A stretch of DNA of 64,000 nt from Zonotrichia leucophrys gambelii (taxonomy: Eukaryota > Chordata > Aves > Passeriformes > Passerellidae), in assembly GCF_028769735.1 (NCBI RefSeq), contig NC_088169.1, positions 40,090,729 to 40,154,728 on the forward strand, given 5' to 3'. Made by a program: the position numbers and the translations under genes. The notes beneath the pieces were generated by a model that saw only the letters and a program-made list of their open reading frames with translations, searched no databases and was not told where the DNA came from. Positions 1 to 13,699 of this stretch are shown here, piece after piece. How positions within the stretch are numbered: the stretch's first letter is position 1; each line of letters opens with the position of its first letter.

Positions 1-209
1 CAAGCACACTGAATCACATCAGAGCACCATGCAGTAACCCTCCACCTCTGACTTCTCCTTCCTGCCATGTAAAATTAACCTTGCAATAAATTACTTGTTA
101 AATGTCAGAATCTGGAATGTTCTGGAAGTTTTTTGGTAGGCTGGGATGGATAGAAAGACTAAAATCACTTTTTGAATAACAAACCCCATTAATGGCAGTA
201 AGAGTCTCT

Positions 210-237
210 CTTTTTTTCTTTTTTTTTTTTTTTTTTT
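210..237. repeat. poly-T tract
   Basis: A run of T interrupted by one C. It may be the tail of a decayed retroelement or a simple repeat; no flanking element body is recognisable. Confidence 0.8.
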
Positions 238-2999
238 AAACCAGCTGCAAAAGAGAAGCAGAATAACCCAAACTATTCCATTCAAAGCAGAAGGGAACCC
301 AAAATGTTGGCCCTAGAGAAACACTGGGAAGCAGTGCAAGCATGCCTAGCAGATGAGATTTACTTAGCTGGCTTAAAATAGACAGAACATAAAGACATGC
401 AGCACTCAAGAGACTTGGGAGACACAACGGGGTGGCAGCAAAGCTTTCCCATATGGCAGCATGTAAGGAAGGAAAAGTGGGAAGATAACCACATGGATTG
501 TCAGAAGGAAAGTCACCTTTGGAACTGATGGACAGGCAAACAGCTCCTCAGGGGCACACATCAGCTGTCTGTCCCCTTTGCTTTCTGTTTACACACCTTT
601 AACCCCATGCACTTGGATGTGCCGCTTGCTTGGGATGGACACGCAGCTGAGCGTGTGGAAAACTCATACTCAAGAAGAACAAGAACCTCTTTTGTGTGTT
701 TGCTAAACTGCTTCTATCCAAATACACAGTGCTATTCCAACACCCACAAAATCATCTAAATTATGCAAGGCCACAGGCAATTCTCAGCATGACTGCCCCC
801 GCTTGCAGGCTGGATCTGGCTGTAGGTATGGATGCTGATTAGTGGGGTGTGTGTCTGGACCACTCCTGGGTCAGGCACATTGTGGGTCCCACAGGCCTTG
901 CTGAAATTGTACTTTTATTTACAGTATGCTGTGATATGTGAGGTAGGGAGGACAAAATCTGCTGTGTTTATTTACTGTTTCTGCCCACACACATACACTT
1001 ACAGCTGGTACTTTTTTGGCACTTCAGTAGTCACATGCCTCCTAAAATTATATTCATTTGAATTTAAATACTGCCAGCCAGAGCTATTCTTAATAACTGA
1101 CATTGTTTTCTATGTAAGAGCTAATAGTTTTAAAACTGTCCTAAAATGAGAATTTCACAACTCTCACGAACTTTGCTTTCATGCTTCCAAACACTTAATT
1201 TAAAAAAAATCTTGGAGCTCAAACAACTATGAGCCTGACAAGCAACTTATGGATCTATTACAACACTGTCAGATTAACCTATCCCAAACTGGCAACAAAA
1301 GCTATGTTTTTAGTCTCACTTCATATTAACACTGCCATTTCATATTATCTGTATCATCAAATAAGTGTATTCAAAGTCTTGGAAATATTTTTACTTTCTG
1401 CAGTAAGACCTCCAGACATAGAAGTGATAACTGAATGTAGATAATCATCCTATGCACTAGACTACTTTAGTCTTGGAAATAAGAAAATTTTAAAAAATCA
1501 TGGAGAAAATATTTTCCTGCAGCTTTCCTCTCAGGCTGGCTTTTCTTTAGCACTAGATTTTGCTTCCTAGCAAGAGGATGCTCCAGCAGAAGAGGAACCA
1601 GCAATGCACTGATATTTAAAGACCTAGAAACTTGACCTTTCAATGATCCAATTCAGCCTAGAAGAAGCTGAGGAAAATGCATTTAGAAACCAAGGACCAT
1701 ACACAACACTAGGGAGAGTAACAGAGGCAATGATGATCAGAGCACTTTTGGGCAATACAGTGACTGCTGAGCCCTGCATTCCCATTTCAATGTGACAGAG
1801 TCAGAACATGGTACTGTTTCCTGAAACACAAAATATGAGACAGAATTAAAAATTGTACAGAACAAAATAATCGCCCTAGAGCACCTTCCCTAGTTTGTCA
1901 GCAAGACTGTCCCCTCTCAATAAAGCGATAAAACACGGTCTGCAAGGCTCCAAACCTTTGTAATGAAGAATTATTTCTGACATGGTGACTCATGCTAAAA
2001 GCTTGGGACAAAAAGGCCATCCCAACAGATTTTACTGCAAACCACTTCCCACAGGCTTGTGTTCAATACTTGAATTCAAGTCAGGATGGATGGATGTTAA
2101 AGAACATGTGATATGGCTCTCCCTTTATTTCTATTTACCTGTTCTCTGAAATTTTGATATTTGCTTGAGTCACATCACTCTCAGAGACAGGGTTTACTGA
2201 ATGTAGGAAATTAATAGCAGTGGATTGATGGAGAACTTGACCCTTTCCCCTGTGGCATCCTCCCAGAAGTCAGCAATATGGATGTCCCCTCCCCACAGGC
2301 ATTTTTCTCACAACACAGCAAATACAATCAACATAAAACCTCGTTTCATAAGGTGGCTGTAAAGGGAGAGCTACAATGGAAAGCCTTAAACAACCTGTGG
2401 TACTATTTCATTAGCATCTGAGCCATAATATAAAGCAACAATATATTTCCAAATGACAGTGTTTTAACAAAGTTATAAAGTTAAATAGAGAAATAAAAAT
2501 CTGAGCTTTAATGAAACTCCCAAAAGGCAATGAAAACCAGTGACAAATCATTCTAGGAGCAAGTAAACCCTCATCCAGCAGAGTTTACAGTTGAATTTTG
2601 GTAATACATATATTTTACAACATACCAATGTCTGTATCTCTGGTGCTTCCCATTTTTTCTGCCATTTTGCAGCAGAAGAATACCTACAACCCAAAATACT
2701 GTCTCAACACACACAGCCAGCCTGTCACCTAAATTTTGAAGACAACATGACACAGATTCCACAGAGAATTTAAAACAGGGAGAAGCAGAATCAGTGGTTT
2801 CTAGTTTCCAGTTGCAAATAAAACTTTCTGGGAAAATTTACTTTAAAGCAGCTTTAAATGAAAATCTATATAATTAAGGGAAAGACCATTGCTTCAAACA
2901 GATTGACTGTCTTCAACAAATTTCTCTCTTTCTAGCTACTCAGATATGCTATATTTCCTAATTATCACCTTTTAAGGGCCATCTGGGCCCCATTCCTCA

Positions 3000-3013
3000 C
3001 CATCAGGGGGCAA
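3000..3013 (+). promoter_or_regulatory. possible CTCF-like site
   Basis: The sequence CCATCAGGGGGCAA matches the core CTCF pattern CC-A-S-Y-AG-R-K-GGC except at the fourth and last positions. It sits in AT-rich DNA with no promoter nearby. One such match in 64 kb can arise by chance. Confidence 0.25.
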
Positions 3014-3871
3014 TTCCATTTGCATTGTTCATAGGCTTAGTCATGATCAAGTAGTCTGGTGGTAAAGTTCATTAGAAATTAGAAGAAAAGCATTAAACCT
3101 CACACAGTAAACTAAGTAGCTGATACCTACATACCCACAGGAGAGATAAGCATTTAATGCATATTCTCACACAACTTAACAAGTCTTCAATGAGTATTTT
3201 TTTTTCACAAACTGCTTAAAGAATCATTTAGACTGATCCCTGACCAGGTATGTAATGAAAATTCAATTCAGTCTCTGTATACTTCAAAATACTTCTCAAT
3301 TAAAGAGAAATGAATGATAAAATAACAGTCTATTAAATAAAATCATAATATGTTTACAGCTGTAAGCCTGAAAAGTCTACCAAGCTAATGTAATGATACA
3401 ATTTCTTCTGTTTTTCAGATGCTTGCTATGTATTGCAAATCAAAGGCAAGATTTTTCTACTAATTGAATTTAACATGAAAATACAGATGCACTCTCATAC
3501 ACTGTGTTGTTATAAAATTACAGAAACATCTGTTTGTATTAACCATATGAGAGGAATTACTTTGTATTGTCATGTAGCAAGAAATATCAGTAGGTCAGTA
3601 TAAACATGCATGGGTTAGCAGAAGAGGAAAAAGGAGCAACTCCTTGGCCTTGTGCCTGGTTCCTATAATATAATTCAGTATTTCATCATTATGGCCTCTT
3701 CAGAAGGTATGAAAATGTTATTTGAAAAACCCTCAAGAAAGGTCAGAGAATCTATTTCACAAAAATGATGGACCCATGGAAGTCAACACTATGACTGTCA
3801 AATGCAGAGTCCTGTTTCAAAACTGAAGTGCTGCAAAACCCCTCTTTGACACAGAATTTTTGTCTCTGCAG

Positions 3872-3985
3872 TTTGCACTTTGGGTCATTTCATATCCTGT
3901 AGCCTGCAGCTGCTGGGAGCTCTATGCCCGTATTGGAGATGAATTACCACCATCTCTCTATGAAAAAACACTAGGGGAGATCTTG
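3872..3985 (+). other. exon-like open segment
   Basis: A 114-nt segment follows a good acceptor (TTTTTGTCTCTGCAG) and ends at a moderate donor (TTG|GTAAAC). It is open in phase 0, reading FALWVISYPVACSC and later ELYARIGDELPPSLYEK. Length divisible by three and an open frame are suggestive, but no protein family was recognised. Chance segments like this are common in 64 kb. Confidence 0.15.
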
Positions 3986-6900
3986 GTAAACTGCACTGAG
4001 ACCCACACAATAAAAATTTGGGAATTAAGGACATATGGGCATTACTTGCTATCTTTCAATGTTATTTAATTCTGGAAGTTTTTTGTCAGCTTGAGAAAAG
4101 CTGAAATGATGGTGTTAATGACAAAACACTTGATGCTATAAAATGTTATATGCTATAACTTGAAAACTATAAATACACTTGCTCAGCTGCATAAAAATGG
4201 CAGTATTACTGAGGTAATGTGATGCATTATGCACATTTCACATTTTGGGGTGAAAATGCAAATGTCAGCATATCATTGGCTATATCAAGAAGCTATAGTC
4301 ACATATTAATGGCTAGATTTATCTTTTGAGTTGTCATGTCAGTCAGAGAAGAACCCAGGCCCCAAGATTCTGGAGCAATTGATTTTGACTTTTCAGTGCT
4401 TCCTGTGAAACCAATAAGCTAGCTATAAATTTATTTCCTGAACAACATTTTGTGACAGTACACCTCATCAGGTATTCCACTCCTCTCTTGAATGCAGGAG
4501 GACTGCTCTCAGAAGAAACATCTATGAGCTAATACTGCCCCAAGGAGCACGTCCCAGCCAGCAGCACTGGTAGCCAGCTCTGCTTCTTGATCAGGAGGGC
4601 ATGGCAGGCCCAGGTAGGGATGTCATTAGAAGGCTGTCCAGATGGCCACTGAACCTTGCTGTGAAATGCAAGATTTGGAAGCTTTAAATCCTCCTTTCTG
4701 AATTTAGGAAAGATGTATAGAACAGCTGACTTCTTGCCTTATGCTGCTGTAAATTAACTTCATCAGCATTTAACAATTTGTGTTGTGACCTTTTAGAGGG
4801 TGTTCTGGTTCCAGGTACTTCAGACTGGACTAAGGTCAGCATGGACAAAGCCCACATATGAGGAGATGAATGGAGCTCTGATTATCAGCTCCTCTTGACA
4901 CTTTTTCTTCTTCTAAAGTAGCAGACAAAGAAAATATAACTTTGGCAGAAAAACTTGGAATTGTCTTTTGCTTACAGATTGTGATACTCTCATTTCTCAA
5001 GCATCGTTAATGCTATAGTGTATTATCAATTATTTCTAAATGGTCCTTGGTGCAGGACAACCCTGTGGATTTCTGAATGTAGCTCCAGAGGGAAAAAAAA
5101 ACAGCACTGCTTGGAGCAATTTGATTTTATAATATGGAATCAAACTATGCACTTGCAAAACAAGAAGAGCTAAAAGTTTATTAAAGAGAATAAACAATAC
5201 CTCTGATTTCATGGGTTGCCTCTACTAGAAAGAAATGTAGGACAGATTATCATGGTTAATGCAAAATAATACATACAGGTTCTCTACAGCACGAAACTTA
5301 TTGCATCAGGGTTTGGAGCATAATCAGAGGCTCATATGAAAATAAGAAGCTCGTATAAAATACCACATATGGAGATCTTTGACAAACAATACTAAAAATC
5401 TTAGTGCATAAACTGAAAGTAAAGCCACACTACTGAAGACTGGTGACAATGATTAAAATGTGGTGACAGACTTCCTTGGGATCTATCCAACACAAATCAT
5501 CAGGACAATACTGGAATACCAGAATTTCCAGTTAAATACTGGAATTTCAGTTGAAAGTCTTGTAAAAGTCAGTAATTTCCATAGAAAGACTTTTCTTCCT
5601 GATCCATAGGTGAAATAACATGAAATAGAAAACACTTTGCCCTCTTGGAGGTTCCCACCACCCTGATGGTTTGGGGGGGAAAAAGAATGGCACTAACCCC
5701 CTCAGCTGCTCTGCCTTTGCTGAGGTTCAAAGACTGAATGAATTCCGTAGAAATATTCAACAAATGTAGAGATATTTCAGAAAGAAATTGCATTAATCAG
5801 ATGAGGCTCCTCTTCTGGATGGTTGCTTTGCCTGTCAGTACCTCTGGGAAGCACTGGCTCACCTTTCTCCTTGGACAGGAGCATGGCTGGGATGAGAAGT
5901 CCCCATCACCTGCCAGCACCATTGGTCACCGAGGGCTGATTTTGGCCCTGGGCTGAGAGAATGCAAAATATTTTCAGGCACCTCAAACAAATGCTTACAA
6001 CATGGCCAGTCTGCAGGTGATGAACTAGAGTTTGCAAAATAGATGTTGCCATTTCACATTAGAAATATAGGTAATTTGCCAGCTTTTTCCTACAGCTGTG
6101 CCTTTTACTAGAATAGCCTACACCTGCTTTTGAATATTCTTTTATTATTTTCACTGAACAGTAAAACTTCAGTAAAAATGCAAGCCTTGAGTGGAGCTAT
6201 AAAGCTAGCAAATGCAGTAAAATGTCACTGCCATGTTACAGAATTGCTTTACTACTTAACACTGCACAAGGAGTGTGTTTTCATAGTTGTGTTGAGTTTT
6301 AGCTACCTGGCTCCTACTGACTTTAATGGGAATCACACTGCTAAAACTCCATGCACCACTTTGTTACTTCAAAGTAATTTTTCAGTCCCCTGGAGAAGGT
6401 CATAGAAATATTAAAAACTAAAGCATTCTCCAAGGATCTCAGATTAAAGACTTGCATCAGACTTTATAAAAGTGATTGGTCAAATATATAATGTACTCTT
6501 AATGTTCTAGCTCCTGGTTTGTTTTCTTTAGAAAAAACCTTTGTGATGCTTTGCACAAAAGGCAATATAAAGCATAAAGAACGGCTCAGCAAGGCATAAC
6601 ACGAAGACCCAGAGAAGAGTTATGTGATACATTTTTACAGAGGTAAAGAATTACTTATGTTTTTGAATATTATGAGCAAATTAAGGGCAATTCTTAATTA
6701 AGACATTGTTATAACTCTATACCATTCGATTGCAAACAACACTGTAACACAAATAGTTCTATTCCCTTTGACATGTTCCCTGTCCTTTTTTGTCCCTGCA
6801 ACTTACAAGGTGGCTATGAAATCCCCTTCCCATATGTCTCTTCTAAAGCAGGTTGACTTAACTGCTCTTTTAGACCCCAAAACACATCTGCTGTCCTCTG

Positions 6901-7242
6901 TAGTTGGTTTCTGGACATACCCAACCTTCTTTGTGCTTAGAACTTTGACATCTTCACAACCCTGATAGGCTTGCCACATTGAAGGCAAACTGTATCTACA
7001 CCCTCAGCTGCACAGATAGGCAGTGAGTAAAAGCATTAGGAAAGATAATAGAGTAAATATGAATTCAGGAAACTTGTATTAAATTTACCTCCAGGTTACG
7101 GATGGCACAAGCAGCAACCAAGATCATAAACTAATTGTATGTCTGGTTGTGTTACCAGAAAAACCTAATTTTATATAAAAAATAGTAATATGACAACCTC
7201 AATCAAAATAAATGTAGTTAACAGAATGTAAACAACTTAGAG

Positions 7243-7690
7243 GATCACAGAATAATTTAGTTTGGAAAAGACCTCTGAGATTACCAAGTCCATCCTTTGA
7301 CTGATCACCAGCTTGTCAGCTAGACCATGGCACTAAGTGCCATGTTCAGTGATTTCTTGAGCACCTCCAGGAATGGTGACTCCACCACCTCCACGGGCAG
7401 TCTATGCCAAAGTTTAACAACACTTTCTGCAAAGAAATTCCTCTTGATGTTCAACCTGAACTTCCCGTAGTGCAGCTTGAGGCCGTTTTCTGTCATGGAG
7501 TCACTTGGTGCCTGGAAGAAGATGTTGACCCTACCTGGCTACACCCTCCTTTCAGGCAGCTGCAGAGGCTCCCCTGAGCCGCCTTTTCTCCAGACTAAAC
7601 AAGCCCAGCTCCCTCAGATGCTCCTCACAGGACTTACTCTCTAGTCTCTAGGCTTCTCTAGGTCTTTTCTTCATACTCAACACCTTGTTT
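7243..7690 (-). mobile_element. CR1 LINE 3' fragment
   Basis: Read on the plus strand this begins with the reverse complement of a CR1 3' end (ATCACAGAATAATTTAG) and continues through the diagnostic blocks: accident of GACCTCTGAGAT, CACCTCCAGGAATGGTGACTCC, TTGAGGCCGTTTTCTGTC, and CTCCAGACTAAACAAGCCCAG. It is a 5'-truncated, diverged copy in minus orientation, resembling the older CR1-X/Y type groups. It is the longest CR1 remnant in the window and carries no usable reading frame. Confidence 0.92.
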
Positions 7691-9670
7691 AAATTGTAAA
7701 GCTGCAAAAGCAAAACTATAAACAAATTTTAAAAAACCAAATGCACATTAAAAGAAAAAAGAACATTTTAAGCGTGTAGCAAGTGCCTTCCATACAGTGA
7801 TGAAATACCTTCAGCCCTCCACCTGGAAGCAAATTGAGAAGCTCACTAGCCATATCACTTCTCCCAAAATATTACATCATTCATAAAAGCACAGTCAAAG
7901 CACATGGAATTAACCCATATTTACTACCAGACAATCCCAGCTATAATCTTAAAACCACAAATCAAGATAAATATAAGCATGTGTAAATACAGAGACAAAC
8001 TTTGAAGTGGACAGGCATGCCCCTCTCACATCTCCAAACTATTGCATTTAAGAAGCAGCATAAACATACATGCAATAGATTTCTGTAAAACTGGGATTTT
8101 TTTTGTGTTTCTATCATCCTTACATACAGTTGTCAAGTTACAGACCAATTAAGCTTCTGCTTAATTCTGAAATAACCTTCTGCTAAAGTCTTGAACACAA
8201 ACCAAAGCACCAGGACGATGCAAAGCAAGTGTTACCATCTTAGCCAATTCACATGAAAAATGACTGTGGCAATATCATCACACTATAGGTATCCTGAAAC
8301 AAAACAGGTCATGTTTTGCTTTTTTTTTTGTCACAGGAAAGGCAAATTGATGCATAATTAACAATTGGCTGATGCAAATTCTTTTACATCTTTTAATTGG
8401 TGTTAATTAGATTAGAAGTAAATTTTCTTTTATCTCACCATTCTAATGCGAACTAATCTTCTCAGCAGCATGTCAAAGTTTCCCTTTTAATTAAACTTTT
8501 CAGCTGGGAACTTCGGCAGCACTCAGGCAGCCAAAGATATAATTTAAGGCACGAGAATTGTGCAGGGTTTTATGAATGGAACATCAAAAATTTAAAGCAA
8601 TGATTAAAAAGGCTCAGCAGAATTTCAGAAATCTGAATTTTGTGGAGGCAACAGTGAGCTTTTAAAGCTGCTTCAAGAATGCACCAGCAGTACTCTCCAG
8701 CCACCCCTTCCACATTCAAATCCATCCTTTTACAAAGGAAAACTACCCCAAATGTAAAACATCTTCTGTGAATTAACTTCCCCCTTTCATACTGCTTCCC
8801 CCGAAATATTGCAGCTCCTCTAAAATTGTTAACGTGCAGAATAAACCACAAAATACATTTAATATCTTTTATGGGAAGTTGACCTAAAATAAAATTTTAT
8901 GTAGTTAAGGACTTTTGATAGTTCTTCATCCAACTTTTTTCTCTCTCTATGGGGCAATGGTGATTGAAACCTAATGTGGGCTGCACAAAAAGGCCATAAA
9001 ATGTTTTACGCAGAAGTAAAACAGTAGCCATTAAGTTTTGCTATGATGTTTGAGTAGATATGCAGCATGAAAACATGATAAAAGAGCCATAAACTGATTG
9101 TGATCAAATGCAATTACAATGACTTCTCTCCAATGAATGACATGTACTAAATGCACTTACAGTTCCTTGCAAAATTACTTTGGGCAAAGGACCAAGAAAA
9201 CACTATATCCTTTTTACGAACGGCAGCTTGCCAGGGAAATTGCAAACACACAAGCTTTAATATCTATGGCCAAAAAGCACTTGGGAACTCATTAGCAAAA
9301 GGTTTAAAAGACTCACTTGTGAAAGACAGCTTTTTTTTTTTTTTTGTGATCAGAGCAGCATCCTGGAGAGTCCAGCATTTGGGGTGTTGGGAAGAGGTGC
9401 TCCCAGAGACAGGAGAAAGGAGCCCTAGGCAGAGTCGGTACCCTTTTTCCTCACCATGTTTTGTTCCCATGACAAAAATATGCTCCGGAAAAAAGCAAAT
9501 TGTTTTGCAGTTTTTCCCATTAAAGTTTTGTATCGTGCCCTGACAGAGGACTGGTGAAAATGGCATCATAGCCTAACAAAGATTTTGATAGGAATATTGT
9601 CCTTCAGCATTGCATAACTAAGATAGAAGCTGACAGCTTTCAAATAAGATGAAAGTGATTACTCTTAACT
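7691..9670. other. AT-rich non-coding stretch with homeodomain-type motifs
   Basis: No gene is recognisable. The block at about 8330-8560 is non-repetitive and rich in TAATTA/TTAATTG cores, with an octamer ATGCAAAT at 8372-8379. That texture is typical of conserved enhancers but also of any AT-rich DNA. A 52-nt exon-like segment is listed at 7809-7860. Confidence 0.45.
7809..7860 (-). other. exon-like open segment (minus)
   Basis: On the minus strand a short open stretch reading SDMASELLNLLPGGGLK ends exactly at a strong donor (GAAG|GTATTT). The possible acceptor (ATATTTTGGGAG) is weak and lacks a proper pyrimidine tract. The peptide looks protein-like but was not recognised, and the frame is closed by a stop just upstream. 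It may well be chance. Confidence 0.15.
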
Positions 9671-9831
9671 GTGAGAGTGGTGTGGCAGTGGCACATCTCA
9701 GAGAAGCTGTGGATGCCCCATCCCTAGAGGTGTTCAGGGCCTGGTCCAGCAGATGGTGTCCGTACACACCCTACACACAACTAGATGGAACTAAGGTTCC
9801 TTCCAACACAAACCATTCTGTGATTCTATGA
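9671..9831 (+). mobile_element. CR1 LINE 3' terminal fragment
   Basis: This is a plus-orientation CR1 3' end: GAGAGTGGTGTGGCAGTGG, AGAAGCTGTGGATGCCCCAT, GTGTTCAGGGCCTGG, and the exact terminal signature AACCATTCTGTGATTCTATGA. It is the only CR1 in plus orientation here. The 60-aa open frame spanning it is a repeat-derived artefact. Confidence 0.93.
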
Positions 9832-10811
9832 GTTTGTGACGTGGGCTCTTTTTTGAAGGTGAATAGGAACCAAGGTCTTGGGAACTTCATTCCTGTTATT
9901 GTGTTTTGAAATTTTGATTACATAACCTGATTTAACTTTTACTTCTCCAAAGCACTTCTATATTTTGAGCAGTTAGATCAAACCTCTGGATTTCCTGAGG
10001 GACACACACCAAGGAGGAGACACACTCAGGCATTTGGAGTGTCAGAAGTTGGTGAGCAATGCCAGGTCACTCTTTGGCTTTAAGGAAGATTTAAGGAAGT
10101 TGGTATAGAGATATTCCAAGTTATCTCTGTGTCAAAACCAAACATGCAATATTAATGTGTCAACAGCAGTAATTTTCTTCAGAATGAAATTGTCATGAAG
10201 TATTTTGAAAAATGCACACCTGGTAGCACTTTTTCTATAGTACAACAATTTTCTATATTTACCTGCAAATAAAGGGAATGGAAATCAGGACTTTCTGATG
10301 GAACCCAAAGCATTTTTCTTTTTACAGGAAGGACAAAATAGGGTTAAAGCTAGAGACAGAAATTGACCCGTGTTTCTATTAAATAAAAGAGACCCCCAAA
10401 AAAATCACAAAACTATCCCTTCCACTGTCTAAGAAACTCCAGGTACTACATTTTAAGGGCACCTAGAAAGTGCAGAAGTGACTGCTGATGCTTAGCACAG
10501 GCAGTTAATAGGCTACTGAAACTTAGGTACCCACGAGCAACATGAGTAGAGAACTGAATCTTCTGAGTGAAGAATAAGTTCCCACCACACCACTGGGATT
10601 CACTTAATGGAAACTTAAGATTTAATTATTTTGATTTTACTTGATTTCATTAATTTGATGTTATTTACAGCTTTTAGAGTTGCTGAATTATTTATAAAAA
10701 TAAAAAATAGAAAAAAAGGAATACTAACCAGACTTACTCTAATTTAGTGCTAATTATGCAGAGCAGATTTTTTTTGAGTGGTGTTAGGTTAAGGGCTTAT
10801 CTGTCCATTTT

Positions 10812-10876
10812 ATATAAACTATAAGTTTATAACTTACATAACTTACATATATAAACGATAAGTTTATAACTTACAT
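10812..10876. repeat. 28-bp direct duplication
   Basis: Two copies of a 28-bp AT-rich unit (10812-10839 and 10849-10876) differ at one base (ACTATAAG versus ACGATAAG). They are separated by nine bases that repeat the unit's tail (AACTTACAT). This is a local slippage-type duplication. Confidence 0.85.
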
Positions 10877-11138
10877 TAAAATTTATCCAAATATTTTGAT
10901 GCTATAGAAGGTGTCTTTGTAAGCACCTCTCAGTACACTGCAGAGTACAAACCAGAAAGGACTGAAAAAAATCCTTTCTAACCCTTAGTCCGTCTGAAAA
11001 ATGTCATGCTAGATAACCATATGACCAGTAAGAAAGTGAGGAAATGCACAGTAACTTGAACTCCTTTCCCAGAAAGCCAATAAATCTCTCCTAAAAACCA
11101 GAGCCTGCTCAGCCTTCTCCTGCCTTATTAAATCATAA

Positions 11139-11203
11139 ACCACAAAAAAACCCCAAAAAACAAAAACAAAACCAAAACCAAACCAAACCAAAACAACAAC
11201 AAA
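11139..11203. repeat. A/C-rich simple repeat (CAAAACC-like)
   Basis: Imperfect iterations of CAAAA, CCAAA and CAA. The same motif family recurs at 17486-17520 and 20914-20954, and in complementary form at 20261-20452. Confidence 0.85.
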
Positions 11204-13699
11204 GCATTGCTGCAACTTCATATAATTACTGTAAGACCTCCTAGAATGTGTTAGAAGATGGAAGGAAAATTTGGACATGAAAGAGGGGCAGTTCACTGCT
11301 CCAGAAGCAATGCTATGATGCAGCGCTGGGCTTTGGTGGTGAGGAACTTCCCTCCTCCAAAGAACTTTCTTTTTCTAATCCTATACATTAGCTTTTTCAT
11401 ATTAATTGTCAATTTTGCAACAGTGACACGAGTCAGTAATTACTAATGGTAATTAAATTCAACTGGAATGTAACAAGGGAAATGTCTATTCCAAGATGTA
11501 TCTTCTTTTGGAACAAAAGCCTACAGCAGCAGTTCAATAACAGAAGATGCAGTATCAAATTGGGAACATTCAAACTGACTACACTCTCCCTCTCCTTTTA
11601 AAGTGTATTGATTTGGTGAGGAGCAGTTCCTTTTCTAGGTTTTTGAGAAGAGCCCAAACTCGTCAGGGCTAAACCTCTACACCCTAAAGAATTGCCAATT
11701 GCTCTTGAGCATGAAGTGGCCCTCAGCAGTGATGTGCACGATGGGTAAGACACAAAACAGCAGCATGAACACTTTAGACTGTGCAAGTGTAAGGACTGTG
11801 CGTAGAAGAAGTGACACAGCCTGACTGACCAGCGTCCCCAGCATGAAAATAGTTGGACATTTGCTTTGCCAGTGTTTAACATACCACAAGCACCACAATT
11901 CCTTCACAAAGGAGATGGAAGTCCTAGAAACTCTGGTTGACTTAAGGCTGGAGAAAGCTCCCACTTCTCTGGTTTTTTTGAAACTGCACTTCCACCTGCA
12001 CCAAAACCCACACAGCCAAATGAACAATATACAGTAACATCCAAGAATAGCCTTCTGGTCATTCTGGTGATTGCCTAATGGTGCTCAGTCCAAGGGCACG
12101 GGTTCAAGGATTTTGACAGGCTATATTGATGTCTACTCTAGAGCTGGAGTGGCACGGACCACACAGCATCAGCTCTTCCCTCATTTCCAAAATTGAAGGC
12201 CGCCTGCTGCAAGCATGAAAATTAATGCAAGTGTTGGACTTGCAAATAATATTTAAACTCTTCCAGAAAAATAACTACTTAAAAAAAAAAACTCAAACAA
12301 AACCCTCTGGAGCAAGGCCTGCTTCTTGGTGGAAACTCTTCAGCTTTCTCTTGCTAAATACTTGGCCATTATAATCTTGGTCATGCCTCTAATGTCTGGA
12401 GTTAAAACCCTGAAAAAATAATGTTGGCATGTGTCAGGCAACAAATAATTCCCTTTTGATGGGAAATAGAGGATTTGGTGAGACTGAGACTTCCATGCAA
12501 TAGTGAAAATTCCCTAGAGAAGCTATAAAATGTCCAGGTGAACAAAAACTCTGATTTACTTACAGAAACTTTTTGCTAAGCTGCTGCCATGGGAGGATGA
12601 TACAAGGAGCACCGTGCTGCTACCTCCAACATGAAGTGTCTGCTGGGTGCTGCTTGCCCCCCACTCAGACCTCACCAAACTACCTACTCCAAAACGAAAT
12701 GATCTTTGGCACACACGAGTAAATTGCTGCAGCACAGACATATCTGGACAGTAATTAATCACTCTGAATGCTCAATGTGTTTGGATATAAAATTAAGAAA
12801 GTCGGGTTGTTAAAAAATGACAGATTTAAGCACCATCTGGGCTCTGTGGCCACAGTGGCGCGAATTCCAAAGGAAGGCTTAACAGTGCATGATCCGAGAA
12901 TCCCATCTGTCTCAGCTGAAATGAAACAAATAAATAAATAAACCAACAGCCTCATTTGCAAGGTTTTCTCAAGTTTCCAATCTAAAAATCATCTTGCAAT
13001 AGGAAAGAATACAGACTTGAAAGTATTACATCTTTAAAATGCATCTCGTACCTTTTACATACATTATAAAGTATTATACCTCTAGGGAGAAATCTCTTGA
13101 GAGGCACACCTATATAGATCACACATTGTGAGACAGCATTCCTACCATGAGTATGTTTTCATAGAAATAAAGTGATAGTAAAGAATTTATGTGATAGGAC
13201 TCTTCCATTGATTGGGAAAGCCAAAGTGCCATTCTGGCACCCAAAACCTCCTTCCTTTGCCAAGCCATGGCTCACCTGGACCTGCCCCATCGCAGATCTG
13301 CCTGTGGATGAAATGCAGCCTCCTCAGTTGCACCTCACTCTGGCCATCTCTCTGCAAGGGCAGAAGGCATGCAAAACAAGAAGTCACCTGCAACTAGTTA
13401 ACCTGCAGGATGCCTTCAGTAAAATTTGCCTGGCATGGGAAAGGTAAATAAGTCATCCAGACAGATGAACACTGAATATGAACACAACTATTTGCCTCAG
13501 AAAAGCTTAGCCAGGTGGATTTAAGTATAGAGGTGAGGAATACTCTGGTGTAGCTCCTGGCAGTCTGGTCCAAGGCCTCCCTCCACTCAGTTGAGCACCG
13601 GGCAATGACTGAATGGACAACGTCTGGTTCTCAAGCACAGTTGTGTCCCAGTGCTCAGGACAGTGTTCTCTGTGTCACGGTGCCTCTTTTGCCCTGCAG

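Larger units (their letters stand above)
1..7242. other. AT-rich non-coding stretch
   Basis: No open frame here has recognisable protein similarity or strong coding character. It contains a T-rich run at 210-237, a possible CTCF-like match near 3000 and one splice-flanked open segment at 3872-3985, listed separately. The rest is unremarkable AT-rich vertebrate intergenic or intronic DNA. Confidence 0.6.
9832..13699. other. AT-rich non-coding stretch
   Basis: No gene recognised. It includes a duplicated 28-bp AT-rich segment (10812-10876) and an A/C-rich simple repeat (11139-11203). On the minus strand a strong donor-like GTTTCT|GTAAGTAAA near 12566 follows a short open frame, without a convincing acceptor. 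Confidence 0.5.

Noticed and set aside
9649..9831. 60-aa plus frame
   Set aside because: It lies almost wholly within a CR1 3' end.
12104..12115. GGTTCAAGGAT resembling a tRNA B box
   Set aside because: It does not fit GGTTCRANNCC and no A box or cloverleaf could be placed upstream.
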